A stretch of 64,000 nt of DNA from contig CAYYXG010000011.1 in NCBI GenBank assembly GCA_964475595.1, positions 1 through 64,000 of the forward strand, written 5' to 3'. The notes under the pieces were generated by a model. It was given only the letters and a program-made list of their open reading frames with translations, made no database searches and had not been told where the DNA came from. The stretch comes from RGEC01 sp964475595. Lineage in GTDB: Bacteria > Bacteroidota > Bacteroidia > NS11-12g > UBA955. This document shows positions 44,601 to 53,359 of the stretch, in pieces. The first letter of the stretch is position 1, and each line of letters opens with the position of its first letter. Position numbers and translations under genes: made by a program.

Positions 44601-45639
44601 CGACACTAAGGGTCCTGGTATTTTTATCGGTGGCACTCGCATTTTGGATAGTCAGGTAGTTCAGGTACAGATTGGTACCATTTTCACCGATTATGTATAT
44701 GCAGAAGACGATTGCAATGGGTACACAGAAATACGCAAAATGCCGGGTTCTAAAGGCACTGTAAATTCTACAGCCAAGGGATCGTACCCAACCCGATACT
44801 TTGCTACCGATATAAACGGAAACGTATCTCCTGAAAATGGCTACACACTGATTTACAAGGTTGACGATTTTGTGGCCCCTGAAATTGAGCTGAACACCCA
44901 CGATACCATCTATCATGATGTGAAGACCGATTACGTTTCACGCAGCGTAACCATCCGCGAGAATTATTCATCGCCATTATTGGTTAAAACCAGTAAGAGC
45001 AGCAACGTAAATGAGAATGTACTGGGAGAATATCAGGAAGTATTTACGGCAGAAGATGAGAGTGGAAACAAGGCGATTAAAACCCGAGTGGTGAGGGTAG
45101 TGGATCGCATAGCTCCTGATTTACTGGGTGGTAATATCACAACTTGTGTGGGCGACCCCTTCTGGGCGATGAGCGGATTGCATGTTATGGATAATTATTA
45201 TGATTCAGCAACGTTGATGCCTAGGGTGAAAGTGGTTAGTCACAACGTAAATATTTGGGTAAAGGGCATTTACTTCATCAATTATTCATTGACCGACCCA
45301 AGCGGCAACGCCTCTAAGATGATGAGCCGTGATGTGCATGTGGTACCACAGGGCGATTGTTCCAGCATTTATGCAGGGGTTGCTGATTTGGCTGCCGATG
45401 GTATCCGTGTATTCCCCAATCCAACCACCGGGGCGGTGCAGATAGATGCAGGTAAACTGCAGCGCAACATTACGTCTGTGGAAGTTTGGGATCAAAGCGG
45501 CCGCATGCTGAAACGTGTGGTTCCAACCAGCACAGATATTGCTACCCTACAGCTCAGCGAATATGCAGACGGAGTATATACCATAAAAATTAAGTCGGCT
45601 GACCGCACCTGGGTTAAGCCGGTGATACTGAATAAATAA
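41614..45639 (+). CDS. Giant modular T9SS surface protein, tandem copy 3
   Basis: 1341 aa from ATG 41614; a TTG two codons earlier is less likely. Domain order follows copies 1 and 2: signal peptide (ends VNAQ), GEVED-like (SWGCGGWYGG, WLDQDFNGSF), PKD-like domains, CUB-like (LYDHAGPSQNY to FIAVWESD), second GEVED (GEFEDYAITL), DUF5011-like domains with one 79-residue unit (44875-45111), and a type A sorting domain VFPNPTTGAVQI to KPVILNK. This sorting domain is unrelated in detail to that shared by copies 1 and 2. Codon use is relaxed (AGA, ATA frequent) compared with copy 1. Role as for the other copies. Confidence 0.88.
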   Translation: MRIKLLKQIIGFAVIFGFTIADVNAQCSANNSWGCGGWYGGDLQSIVVKDAAGGTLASYTGLGCASSNRTLNSGKPIDLLAGQQITIEVANSGGNWSTGVGIWLDQDFNGSFSSSECILSPTSTFYTTSSNPSAPSRVTITLPCWSGSGKSWLRFRSLSHYTYGLGTGSGCGTVTGYGSINDIEVNLKRLPNPVSDFNVPRGPNYERTTIKFPASSQSAAYTYSWTFAGPNVTVVNNNSSVGQAKWSPVSPPSTHDVTLNVSYCGVSATKTKQITIEQPKAPPVADFIAKKNSVEIYNNAELVDLSTNGPYSWVWEAVSPAGNLYTSGQQNPLFFLDEVGKWNFCLTSQNGLGVSSKVCKNQYVECTPPTEYYMGPQTVGESSIGMLYDHAGPSQNYTNNRRNSIDYFLIKPCDAKEIRLKFKSLRFCDNGDILRIYDSEFADPAKQLSPSNGITGSNWNFYRTQTFKATSGRMYLTFESNSSCTDSGFIAVWESDRAKPTPTVSSFTNKYDTIAEGVNLAFINKTSITGTPNWSWRVNNTEESTSKEFSRTFTSAGAQRVCLVAGNCSSSDTFCKTISVVPPSSSMAKLDFVTDKVRVVPNETVTLTAETNFADNLEWVITPNSYTMVSGNLIGNSSQIQFKPTSGGCFTVELKGYNSLLGFGTAKTVLKKEIVCAVDYCTPVVDLTNEDVGINLVELLEQDTHRINKTSGSGVSYSNFMSTDKATLNFGASYKVKVSRFTNINPINYKVWIDYNIDGDFDDAEETVLSSGKISGFTDSATFKVPPFVRAFEGQTRMRVGASYGSLDNYPCGVNVVGEFEDYAITLLRDNSKPEITLLGGDTIYVEKIGTSGGCWSEAKKTTYMGEDGHEGDLTDSVKITGTFDCSVAGTYKLDFNLTDASGNMADKKSRILIVENDRTRPAITLRGKALENIEQCGNFYDSMATAFDKTDGDLTDSIKVIGSVNTNVIGDYVLTYTVKDKVGLTATVKRTVKVRDTKGPGIFIGGTRILDSQVVQVQIGTIFTDYVYAEDDCNGYTEIRKMPGSKGTVNSTAKGSYPTRYFATDINGNVSPENGYTLIYKVDDFVAPEIELNTHDTIYHDVKTDYVSRSVTIRENYSSPLLVKTSKSSNVNENVLGEYQEVFTAEDESGNKAIKTRVVRVVDRIAPDLLGGNITTCVGDPFWAMSGLHVMDNYYDSATLMPRVKVVSHNVNIWVKGIYFINYSLTDPSGNASKMMSRDVHVVPQGDCSSIYAGVADLAADGIRVFPNPTTGAVQIDAGKLQRNITSVEVWDQSGRMLKRVVPTSTDIATLQLSEYADGVYTIKIKSADRTWVKPVILNK
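44875..45111 (+). repeat. 79-residue DUF5011-like module in copy 3
   Basis: 237 bp from APEIELN to VVDRI. It is the counterpart of the first unit in copy 2. Confidence 0.75.
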
Positions 45640-45656
45640 ACAAGCTGTTTAATCAC

Positions 45657-45689
45657 AAAAAACCCGACAATGGATTGTCGGGTTTTTTG
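45657..45689. terminator. Bidirectional terminator between giant copy 3 and lysC
   Basis: CCCGACAA and TTGTCGGG pair around four bases, with A and T runs on both sides. It can end transcription of copy 3 and of the convergent lysC. Confidence 0.88.
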
Positions 45690-45753
45690 TTTGAGGTTTT
45701 GCTACCTCTGTTACGATTATTTTAAAGCCAATTTTTAGTTTTACAGCAACAAT

Positions 45754-47019
45754 TCACCCTCGTATAACGAAGTGTGAGGTATTGCCTGTGTTTTGTTCCA
45801 GGATGACCTCTTTTTGGCCTAAAACGGCATTTTTAGCGCCTTCAGTTGCATTGTAAATGGTGATGAGATCCAGAGACTCGGTAATGTGGGTTTCAAGGCC
45901 CAGTTTATCCAGTTCGGAAATCAGGTGCTGCATTTTGTTTTCTTTATCATCTGCCACAAATCTGAAACTGATGGCTGAGTTTTGAATAATATTGCATCGA
46001 ACCTTGAAGGTGGCCAGGAGGCGAAAGATATGTTCCAGGTTTTGTTCCACAATAAAGGTAAAATCACGGGTTTTTAACTCAACCAGGACCTGGTTGTTTT
46101 TAAAAATATAGCATGGAACCGACAGGGCTGCACTTTGATTACTCACACAAGTCCCTTCATGCAAGGGTTGAATGAACGATTTAACCAATAGCGGAATATG
46201 CTTTGCCATAAGCGGCTGTATGGTTTTGGGGTGGATTACGGAAGCGCCGTAATAAGCGAGTTCAATGGCATCCGAATAGCTTAGTTGGGGTATAAGTATC
46301 GCATTGTCTATTTTCTTGGGGTCTGCATTCATAACCCCGGCTACATCTTTCCAGATGGTAACGGATTCAGCATTGAGGCAGTAAGCGTAAATGGCCGCAG
46401 AATAATCGCTCCCTTCACGGCCAAGGGTAGTGGTTTCATTGAGAGGACCTCTGCCGATAAATCCCTGCGTAATAACGGGGTGTCTTTCCGCAAGCGGCTT
46501 GAGTTTTTTGGCAATAATTTTTTCAGTTTCATCCCATTGAATGCGTGCATCCCTGTATCGATCATCTGTGAGAATAAAATTACGGCTGTCAATCCACTGG
46601 TTTTTTATTCCCTTGTTCAGCAAATAATGGCTCACAATTTTCGTGCTGATCAATTCGCCAAAAGAAACAATCTGATCGTAAACAAAATCATATTCTTCGG
46701 GGGTTACCGGCGTTTCTGCCAGGCATTCCAGTTCCAGAAAAAGATTTTCTATGTCATTGGTCATGGCAGTGGAACTGGTAGCATCCAGATGCGCCAGAAT
46801 GGAATAGTGGTAATCTTTTAATTCTTTAATCAGCGCAGCTATTTCACCGGTTTTGTACACGCATGCATGGACGATTTTTTCCAAATGGTTGGTGCTTTTT
46901 CCCATCGCGCTGATAACCACCACCAGGTTTTCTCCGCTGTGGTTTACGATGATATTGGCTACATTTTTAATTCCATCGGCATCTTTCACTGATGCTCCGC
47001 CAAACTTGAATATTTTCAT
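45754..47019 (-). CDS. lysC: Aspartate kinase
   Basis: 421 aa monofunctional aspartokinase. It phosphorylates aspartate as the first step to lysine, threonine and methionine. Residues 4-10 (KFGGASV) form the nucleotide-site start. The catalytic domain contains TLGREGSDYSAAIYA and SVTIWKDVAGVMNADPK, then ELAYYGASVIHPKT. ACT-type regulatory segments (about 300-400) suggest feedback control. It stands alone and is divergent from fbp. Neither hom nor asd is adjacent. Confidence 0.93.
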   Translation of the reverse strand: MKIFKFGGASVKDADGIKNVANIIVNHSGENLVVVISAMGKSTNHLEKIVHACVYKTGEIAALIKELKDYHYSILAHLDATSSTAMTNDIENLFLELECLAETPVTPEEYDFVYDQIVSFGELISTKIVSHYLLNKGIKNQWIDSRNFILTDDRYRDARIQWDETEKIIAKKLKPLAERHPVITQGFIGRGPLNETTTLGREGSDYSAAIYAYCLNAESVTIWKDVAGVMNADPKKIDNAILIPQLSYSDAIELAYYGASVIHPKTIQPLMAKHIPLLVKSFIQPLHEGTCVSNQSAALSVPCYIFKNNQVLVELKTRDFTFIVEQNLEHIFRLLATFKVRCNIIQNSAISFRFVADDKENKMQHLISELDKLGLETHITESLDLITIYNATEGAKNAVLGQKEVILEQNTGNTSHFVIRG

Positions 47020-47056
47020 TTTAATTGGGAAAGACGAACTGCCTGTTGTTTTTTTG

Positions 47057-47064
47057 CAAAGTTA
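47057..47064 (-). promoter_or_regulatory. -7 box TAACTTTG of lysC
   Basis: An exact TAnnTTTG on the minus strand, 37 bases before the ATG at 47019, in the short region shared with divergent fbp. Confidence 0.5.
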
Positions 47065-47095
47065 AATATCAAACTACCCCAAAACTAAATAATTT

Positions 47096-48100
47096 ATGGC
47101 ACTAAAAGGATTGGTTACGCTGGAACAGTTTATTGTAGATCAGCAGGCACTGTATAAGGATGCGACCGGAGCGTTCAGCAAAATGTTCCGTGCTTTGGAA
47201 TTGGGGGCGAAAATGGTAAACCGGGATGTGAGAAAGGCCGGATTGGTAGATATTTTAGGCGATATGGGTTCCATGAATGTTCAGGGGGAGTTTCAGAAAA
47301 AGCTGGATGTGGTGGCCGATATTACCTTTATTGAGGTGCTTAGCAGGTGTGGAGAGGTTTGCGCCGTGATTAGCGAAGAGCAGGATCATGCCATATTTAT
47401 AGAAGGATGTGAGCACAAAGAATATTACGTGGCTATAGACCCGTTGGATGGAAGCACAAACATTGATGTAAATGCCAGCATTGGTACTATATTTTCTATT
47501 TATCGCAGAAAGGATACCACGCGTGCACCCCAAACAGAAGATTGCCTTCAGCGCGGGTCAGAGCAGATTGCTGCCGGATATTTTCTGTATGGAACCAGTA
47601 CTATGTTGATTTACACCACCGGCAATGGTGTTAATGGATTCACCCTCGATGACACCCTGCAGGAGTTTTGTCTGTCTCATGAAAACATTCAAATTCCGAA
47701 AAATGGGGCCACCTTTTCTCTGAATGAAGGCAATACCGCTGATTTTCCGGAAGGGGTGAGGCAATACATAGCGTGGTGTAAAGAAAAAGATAAGGAGACC
47801 GGTAGGCCGTATGGTGCGCGCTATATTGGTAGTTTAATCGCCGATGTGCATAGGAATTTGTTGAGGGGAGGAATTTTTATTTATCCGGGAACTGAAAAGA
47901 AACCCAATGGTAAGCTGCGCCTGATTTACGAGTGCAATACCATGGCATTTATTGTGGAGCAGGCCGGAGGAATGGCCCACTCGGGGCACGAGCGCATCAT
48001 GGATATTCTCCCCACTGAATTGCATCAGCGCTCTCCGTTATTTATCGGGAGTACAGAAATGGTCAATCAGGCCCTGGAATATCTGCATCGTTTTTCCTGA
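47096..48100 (+). CDS. fbp: Fructose-1,6-bisphosphatase, class 1
   Basis: 334 aa, normal for class I. It hydrolyses fructose 1,6-bisphosphate to fructose 6-phosphate in gluconeogenesis. The metal/phosphate site DPLDGST lies at residues 115-121, preceded by the SEEQD segment. RYIGSLIADVHRNLLRGGIFIYPG and LIYECNTMAFIVEQAGG are further family motifs. The TGA at 48098-48100 abuts the convergent recO stop with no base between. Confidence 0.96.
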   Translation: MALKGLVTLEQFIVDQQALYKDATGAFSKMFRALELGAKMVNRDVRKAGLVDILGDMGSMNVQGEFQKKLDVVADITFIEVLSRCGEVCAVISEEQDHAIFIEGCEHKEYYVAIDPLDGSTNIDVNASIGTIFSIYRRKDTTRAPQTEDCLQRGSEQIAAGYFLYGTSTMLIYTTGNGVNGFTLDDTLQEFCLSHENIQIPKNGATFSLNEGNTADFPEGVRQYIAWCKEKDKETGRPYGARYIGSLIADVHRNLLRGGIFIYPGTEKKPNGKLRLIYECNTMAFIVEQAGGMAHSGHERIMDILPTELHQRSPLFIGSTEMVNQALEYLHRFS

Positions 48101-48769
48101 TCAGTCATCCAATACATCCAGTAGAACCCGAAAGGTTTTAACCTCTTTTCCGGGAAAAACGGTGTTACCCATATATTGGATCAGTTCTTCTGCCATTTTT
48201 CTGCGTGTAAAACGGTCAGAGGAAGGGTTTTCCTTATTGAGAAGCTGCTGCAGTATAATACGATTGTTTACTTCGGTAAATGTTCCAGGCCACCCTGTTT
48301 CCATAAATTGTTTGTTTTCCTGTAAAGAAACAGCATGCCCTGCCGATTCACATAGTTGAATCATGAAACGATGTAAAAACCATAAGTCGGGCTCGCTTTT
48401 TCTGTAAAGCCGCGAAAAAGCTGTTTTTACAGATAAAAAGAGGTTCTCATCGGGCATGGCATCCGGCAGAGTATTTCGAATCAATTCTGTGCATATCAGG
48501 GCCATGTTATTGGATAGGAAGTCTTCGGGCATAAAGGGTTCGGTAGCCTTGATTTCCTTTGCCCTCAAGAGGTTTTGTTTTTCTGAAAAATAAAATATCG
48601 TTTCTAAAAAAGTGCCGGGTCTTAGCAAGGCGCTTTTCCCTTTTTTCCCTTGAACCCCGGAGAAAATAAAAGCCAGAATGCCGTGTGATTGACAGAATAA
48701 ATGGACTACGGCAGAATTTTCGCCGTAGGGGATTTTATGTAAAACAAGTGCCTCTGTTTTTACCAGCAT
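48101..48769 (-). CDS. recO: DNA repair protein RecO
   Basis: 222 aa. The N-terminal OB fold begins MLVKTEALVLHKIPYGENSAVVHLFCQ, the standard RecO opening, here residues 1-27 summarised by its KTEALVLHKIPYGE core. RecO anneals single strands and loads RecA with RecR. The C-terminal helical part is present; the zinc-binding cysteines of some family members are not obvious. Its ATG overlaps the TolB-like stop by one base (TAATG), so the two are coupled. Confidence 0.88.
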   Translation of the reverse strand: MLVKTEALVLHKIPYGENSAVVHLFCQSHGILAFIFSGVQGKKGKSALLRPGTFLETIFYFSEKQNLLRAKEIKATEPFMPEDFLSNNMALICTELIRNTLPDAMPDENLFLSVKTAFSRLYRKSEPDLWFLHRFMIQLCESAGHAVSLQENKQFMETGWPGTFTEVNNRIILQQLLNKENPSSDRFTRRKMAEELIQYMGNTVFPGKEVKTFRVLLDVLDD

Positions 48770-49836
48770 TAGTCAATCCAGTCGGCAACGAACAGGTTGG
48801 TTGCCCTGCCGCCGCCATTATTTCTGTTTGACGAAAATACCAATTGTTTTCCATTGGGCGAAAACATTGGGAAAGAATTGAAAATGCTTTCGGTGGTAAC
48901 CTGCTCCAGGTTATTACCATCTTCGTCAATCATGTATAGCTGGAAGTCATAGCCTCGGGTGCTCTTGTGGTTGCTGGAAAATATGATTTTCTTATTCCCG
49001 GGATGATAAAAAGGCGCCCAGTTGGCCTTACCCAGAGAAGTAACCTGTTTAAGGCCTGAGCCATCAGCATTGATGGTATAGATTTCCATGTGGGTGGGCT
49101 CTACCAAATCTTTTGCGAGCAGGTCGGTATATTTTTTAATTTCTTCTGCGGTTTTTGGTCTGCTGCTGCGAAATACAATTTTTTTGCTGTCGGGACTGAA
49201 AAATGCCCCACCATCATAGCCGAGACCGAAAGTGAGTTGTTTTTGGTTTTGGCCATCTATATCCATAATCCATAATTCAAGGTCGCCGCTTCTAGTGCTG
49301 GTAAAAACTATTTTTTTACCGTCCGGTGAAACCGTGGCTTCGGCGTCATAGCCGGGTGTTGAAGTAAGCTGATTTTTGATTTTTCCGGTAAGGTCTGATA
49401 CAAAAATGTCATAGCTCTTGTAGATTGGCCATACGTATGCCCCTGTGGCTTCCGGCGGGAGTGGACAGAATTTATTGTCTAGGTGTGTGCTGGCGAAAAG
49501 TATGTGCCTGTTATCCGGCATAAAATACGAGCATGTGGTGCGACCTTCGCCGGTGCTAATGAGATTGGGTCTGAATGTAGAATCACTGAATTGAGAGAGT
49601 TTGCCGGTAAATATTTGATCACATTGAACGCCCCAAGCCGGATTGTTGCTCTGAAAGGTGAGTTGTTTGCCATCAAAACTCCAGTATGCTTCGGCATTGT
49701 CGCCACCGAATGTAAGTTGTCGTATGTTTTTGAGATGTATTTCTTGCTCACCGGATGGAAGGGTTTTTATGGTGTTTTTTGTGGCACAGCCCAAACAAAA
49801 CAGGCAAATAGGAATCAAAAGTTTTGAATAAATCAT
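48769..49836 (-). CDS. TolB-like beta-propeller lipoprotein
   Basis: 355 aa. The N-terminus ICLFCLGCATKN looks like a lipoprotein signal. At least six PD40/WD40-like repeats follow, with the recurring pattern 'SPDGKKIVFTSTR' and 'G-F-SPDSKKIVFRSSR', as in the TolB C-terminal propeller. There is no TolB N-terminal domain and no tol-pal genes nearby, so it is not TolB itself. A surface or periplasmic binding role is likely. An exact -7 box stands 17 bases before the ATG. It is coupled to recO downstream. Confidence 0.85.
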   Translation of the reverse strand: MIYSKLLIPICLFCLGCATKNTIKTLPSGEQEIHLKNIRQLTFGGDNAEAYWSFDGKQLTFQSNNPAWGVQCDQIFTGKLSQFSDSTFRPNLISTGEGRTTCSYFMPDNRHILFASTHLDNKFCPLPPEATGAYVWPIYKSYDIFVSDLTGKIKNQLTSTPGYDAEATVSPDGKKIVFTSTRSGDLELWIMDIDGQNQKQLTFGLGYDGGAFFSPDSKKIVFRSSRPKTAEEIKKYTDLLAKDLVEPTHMEIYTINADGSGLKQVTSLGKANWAPFYHPGNKKIIFSSNHKSTRGYDFQLYMIDEDGNNLEQVTTESIFNSFPMFSPNGKQLVFSSNRNNGGGRATNLFVADWID

Positions 49837-49853
49837 AGATTGAGGAGGGGCCG

Positions 49854-49861
49854 CAAAAGTA
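49854..49861 (-). promoter_or_regulatory. -7 box TACTTTTG of the TolB-like gene
   Basis: An exact TAnnTTTG on the minus strand, 17 bases before the ATG at 49836. It suggests that the TolB-like/recO pair is read separately from the heme operon upstream. Confidence 0.5.
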
Positions 49862-49896
49862 GGACTTAAAGGACGAAGTAAGAAGATTGATTGGGG

Positions 49897-50928
49897 TTAT
49901 TTCAACAACTCCCAGGCGATTTTTGGAAAGCCCTTTTCACCTTTATCATTGTAAAAATCAACAAAACGCATTTTGAAATAGTTGCCCTTAGCATCCAGAA
50001 TGATAAATATCTTCTTTTGATTGATGGTATATTTATTGGCAGTCAGACTCCATGTTTTCCAGTCGTAACCAATTTCATTAAGAAAATTACTTAGCACGAG
50101 TGATCGGGCGTAGTTCAAATCAATAGCATTAAAATCAATCACATTGTTTAGTTCCAGCACCTTCACTTTATTAGGGTTTGTCAATACGCCTCTGAGAATG
50201 TAGGGCATGGTAGTTCCGAGTGTTTCCTCAGTAACCGTTTGTTTATAGGTAGTGATAACCATGTCCCAGTTATCGCGGGTTAATGGTTCATTAAAAACTT
50301 CTTTCTCCAAAGAGAAATTATAGTATGCATAATTGTATTCGTTTTTAACATTGATAAAAACGTCATTTCTGGGCACTGAATCTGTCAATAATCCCCATTG
50401 AAAATGGTAGGATGAACCTTCGCGGCCCAGCATTTTGAGTTTGATGAATTTTTTGTTTCCTAAGGTATCTGCACCGCGATTAATGATGTAAAGTCTGTTT
50501 TTAGGTTTTGCTTTACCGAGCTGATAGCTTTCCCAGCAGCCGGAGAATGAAAGAGAATCAGGGTGTCCGTTTGGGTTGTCAAAAGTCCAGTTGTAGCGGT
50601 TAATATCAATTTGCTTTATGTCTGCAAAATCAGCATTTTCAATATAGGTGACAGAAAATGCACTGTGTTTCCCGCAGTTTAATACGATCAGATTTTGTTC
50701 GCTCAATGAAAACCCTATATCCCACAGGCCAAACGGGTTGGATGCTGTTTTTTGGGTTGAGAATTCAAACCACAATTGATTTTCATAATTTTCACCCATG
50801 GCAAAGGTTGCGGATTGGGTTCCTACAGGAACTTCCGGCGCTATATAGAGGGGTTCATCCTTTTCGCATGATGTCAGGAAAAGCACTAATGCAATCAGCA
50901 CAGTTCGATATAAATACAAGGCCCTCAT
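49897..50928 (-). CDS. HmuY-like heme-binding lipoprotein
   Basis: 343 aa. Lipoprotein signal with Cys21 (LFLTSC). The HmuY family pattern is clear: QLWFEFSTQ, then LWDIGFSLSEQNLIVLNCG, and near the C-terminus YFKMRFVDFYNDKGEKGFP. HmuY proteins are outer-membrane hemophores that take haem and hand it to a TonB receptor. This one is longer than P. gingivalis HmuY (about 216 aa). Its ATG overlaps the receptor's TGA (ATGA). Haem ligands cannot be assigned by eye, so haem rather than another cargo is inference. Confidence 0.82.
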   Translation of the reverse strand: MRALYLYRTVLIALVLFLTSCEKDEPLYIAPEVPVGTQSATFAMGENYENQLWFEFSTQKTASNPFGLWDIGFSLSEQNLIVLNCGKHSAFSVTYIENADFADIKQIDINRYNWTFDNPNGHPDSLSFSGCWESYQLGKAKPKNRLYIINRGADTLGNKKFIKLKMLGREGSSYHFQWGLLTDSVPRNDVFINVKNEYNYAYYNFSLEKEVFNEPLTRDNWDMVITTYKQTVTEETLGTTMPYILRGVLTNPNKVKVLELNNVIDFNAIDLNYARSLVLSNFLNEIGYDWKTWSLTANKYTINQKKIFIILDAKGNYFKMRFVDFYNDKGEKGFPKIAWELLK

Positions 50929-53350
50929 TTGATATCGTAGCTCAATCTTAAAAACAGGCTTCTACCCGGTGTTATGATGACATTCATGCCCTGCTCTGAA
51001 TGTGGAGTGAGATTTCTTCTTGTGGATGCCAGGGTGGTTACCCCCAGCAGGTTTTTTACGCCCATGCTCACATGCAGGTTGGCTTTTGGAAATGCTTTTT
51101 GTGCGGTAAAATCCATTAGGTAAAATCCTGCTGTACGATATCGCTGATAGTTTTCCATATAACCTACTGTGGGACTGGTATATCTACTCATTAGGGATAC
51201 GGATGCTCGTTGTTTTGCAAATTTACGGGTGAAGTTGAGCGCAAATTGACCATTGATATAGGAACGTTGATTCACGGTGTCTGCCTGTTCCAAAAGGTCA
51301 TAAACGGTGAGCAGTGTACCCGACATTTGCATGGTATAACGGGAATTATGGAACTCAAAATTTGTACTCAGGCCCTGTGAACGAAACCTCCCAATATTGA
51401 TATAGGTATAATAGTTGGTATTGAAATCAATGAGCGCCAGATTGATTTTGTTTTTAATGATATTATTAAACAATGAAAAACTGAAAATGGCACCAGAAGT
51501 GCTGGAAAAAGGATGTCGATAATCAAAAGATAGGATGAAATTATCGGATATTTCCGCTTTTAAACTATCATTTCCATGCACGTTGTGGCTCATATCTACA
51601 AAATAGAAATTCAGTTCTTTGAGCGACGGAGCCCTAAAACCCTTGGCATAGCTGCCCCTAAAACACAAATGTTTTGAAAGGTTGTATTTTACCTGAAGGG
51701 AAGGAATCAAAGGCGCCAGGGTTGCCCGATTTCCGAATACATTGGATAAAACCGGGTTGCCGAACCTGGAATTATGCANNNNNNNNNNNNNNNNNNNNNN
51801 NNNNNNNNNNNNNNNNNNNNNNNNNNNNNNNNNNNNNNNNNNNNNNNNNNNNNNNNNNNNNNNNNNNNNNNNNNNNNNGCCCGATTTCCGAATACATTGG
51901 ATAAAACCGGGTTGCCGAACCTGGAATTATGCAGTATGCGTAGTGAAGGACGAATTTGCCATTCTTTACTTGGCGAATATTCCATGGATCCAAAAATGGC
52001 AAGATCGGTTATTCCCGGAAGGTCTGCAGGTATTCGTTTACCGGTTGCCGTTTCTCTCATGAAATCGTAACCTGCGGTCCACGAAACGGTATTAGCAGGA
52101 TTATTATTGGTGTACACACCCCGTGAATTCACCATGGTAAAAATAGACGTGTCCTGGTCTTCAGGCCTGTAGGGTGTTTCAGCCCCGGTAACAAGATTGC
52201 GTTTTTGGGTGTTTTTGGCTCTGTTAAAATAGTTGAAAGCATTTTGCCATTCAAATCGGCTGAATGTATTTATTTTAAATACCGAATGAATTGTGTTGTC
52301 TAATCTGGTGGTGTAATAAACCGAATTGTAGCCGGTAACATTGGCAAGGCTATATTCTGCATCGCTGCGGTCTGTGAGTTTTTCCTGAAAAACCGATGAT
52401 GTGAAACGGTGATTGCTGTTTTGGGTATTTAAAAAAAGTGAGGCATCTGCAAATTGCTTGGTTTTGGGCTTCCAGTCAAAGCTCCGGGTTTGCATGTCAA
52501 AATCTCTGCCGGTGAAAAAATGGCGACCTGCATTGATGGCAAATGGAGTTTTTGACGTGATTCTGCCGGTGATATTCGCGTCGTAATTGTAATTACTGAC
52601 GGTTGACATGTAATCATGAAAAATATTGATTCGTGTGTTGAATCGCTGGTTGGGCGGGTTTTTTGTGATGATATTGATGACACCTCCCAGCGCATCGGTT
52701 CCGTAAACAACGCTCATTGGGCCTTCAATAATTTCAACCCTTTCTACATTGCTGAGGATGATTTGCCCCAGGTCCACATTTCCATTGATTCTTCCTATCA
52801 CAGGAATGCCATTGATTAATATCTTTATATCTTGCCCTCCGATGCCCTGCATGATGGCATTGCTGCCCATTACCGCATCCTGGCCCACCTGAATGTTTGC
52901 CTCATTGAGCAACAGTTCTCCCAGGTTTTGTGCTCCCATTTGCAGTATTTTTTCTTTGGGAATTATCCGAATCAGGTAGGGGTTATCAGAAATTTGCCTG
53001 GGCCCTGTTGCACCGGTAACGGTAACCGGATTGATGAGCATGTTTTTTTGTCTTAGTAATACCTCAACATCATGATCCACCGCGGTGTAGGTGGCTTCAA
53101 AATTCATCATCGAATCTGTGGGTGAAATGATGGTGAGTTTAAAAGCGCCGTTTTGATCCAGCTGAAAAAGCCCCTGAGCGTTGGTTTTACCCGTGATAAG
53201 AGGGGCTTGTGGCCTAAAATCTGCCAGCACATCTGCATTGGCTACGGGCGCTCCGAACTCATTGGTTACACGAATCATTCTCTGCTGAGCCAATAACAGG
53301 GAACCTGTAATCAGGCACAAAAAGAATAATATCGGGTGTTTTAAGGACAA
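50925..53350 (-). CDS. TonB-dependent outer-membrane receptor (heme type), broken only by an assembly gap
   Basis: The frame is read in two pieces (53350 to about 51880, and about 51778 to 50925) around 100 N. Deleting the gap plus one copy of the duplicated 55-bp flank (155 bases in all) joins them in one frame: FGNR, ATLAPL, IPSLQVKYN. The result is 756 aa, ordinary for the family. A signal peptide starts at TTG 53350. A carboxypeptidase-regulatory-like domain (about 25-105), plug (about 115-230; IDVNADVMGSNAIMQGIGGQ-like region, VERVEIIEGPMSVVYGTDALGGVINI core) and 22-strand barrel follow. The receptor imports its ligand with TonB energy. HmuY-like partners on both sides point to haem. Confidence 0.88.
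51724..51778. repeat. 55-bp contig-end duplicate, left copy
   Basis: Identical to 51879-51933 on the other side of the N run. It is best explained as the same bases present at both contig ends, not as a biological repeat. Confidence 0.9.
51779..51878. other. Assembly gap of 100 N
   Basis: Exactly 100 N, a conventional placeholder of unknown length. The identical flanks mean that no sequence is actually missing. Confidence 0.97.
51879..51933. repeat. 55-bp contig-end duplicate, right copy
   Basis: Perfect copy of 51724-51778. A length of 55 equals a common k-mer size for short-read graph assemblers, where neighbouring edges share k bases. Confidence 0.9.
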
Positions 53351-53359
53351 TAGCGTAGG

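Noticed and set aside
48769..49836. True TolB of the Tol-Pal system
   Set aside because: Only the propeller half is present and there are no tol or pal neighbours.
51707..51904. Frameshift or premature end of the TonB receptor, and a true 55-bp tandem repeat
   Set aside because: Both vanish when the 100 N and one duplicate flank are removed; the joined frame is uninterrupted.
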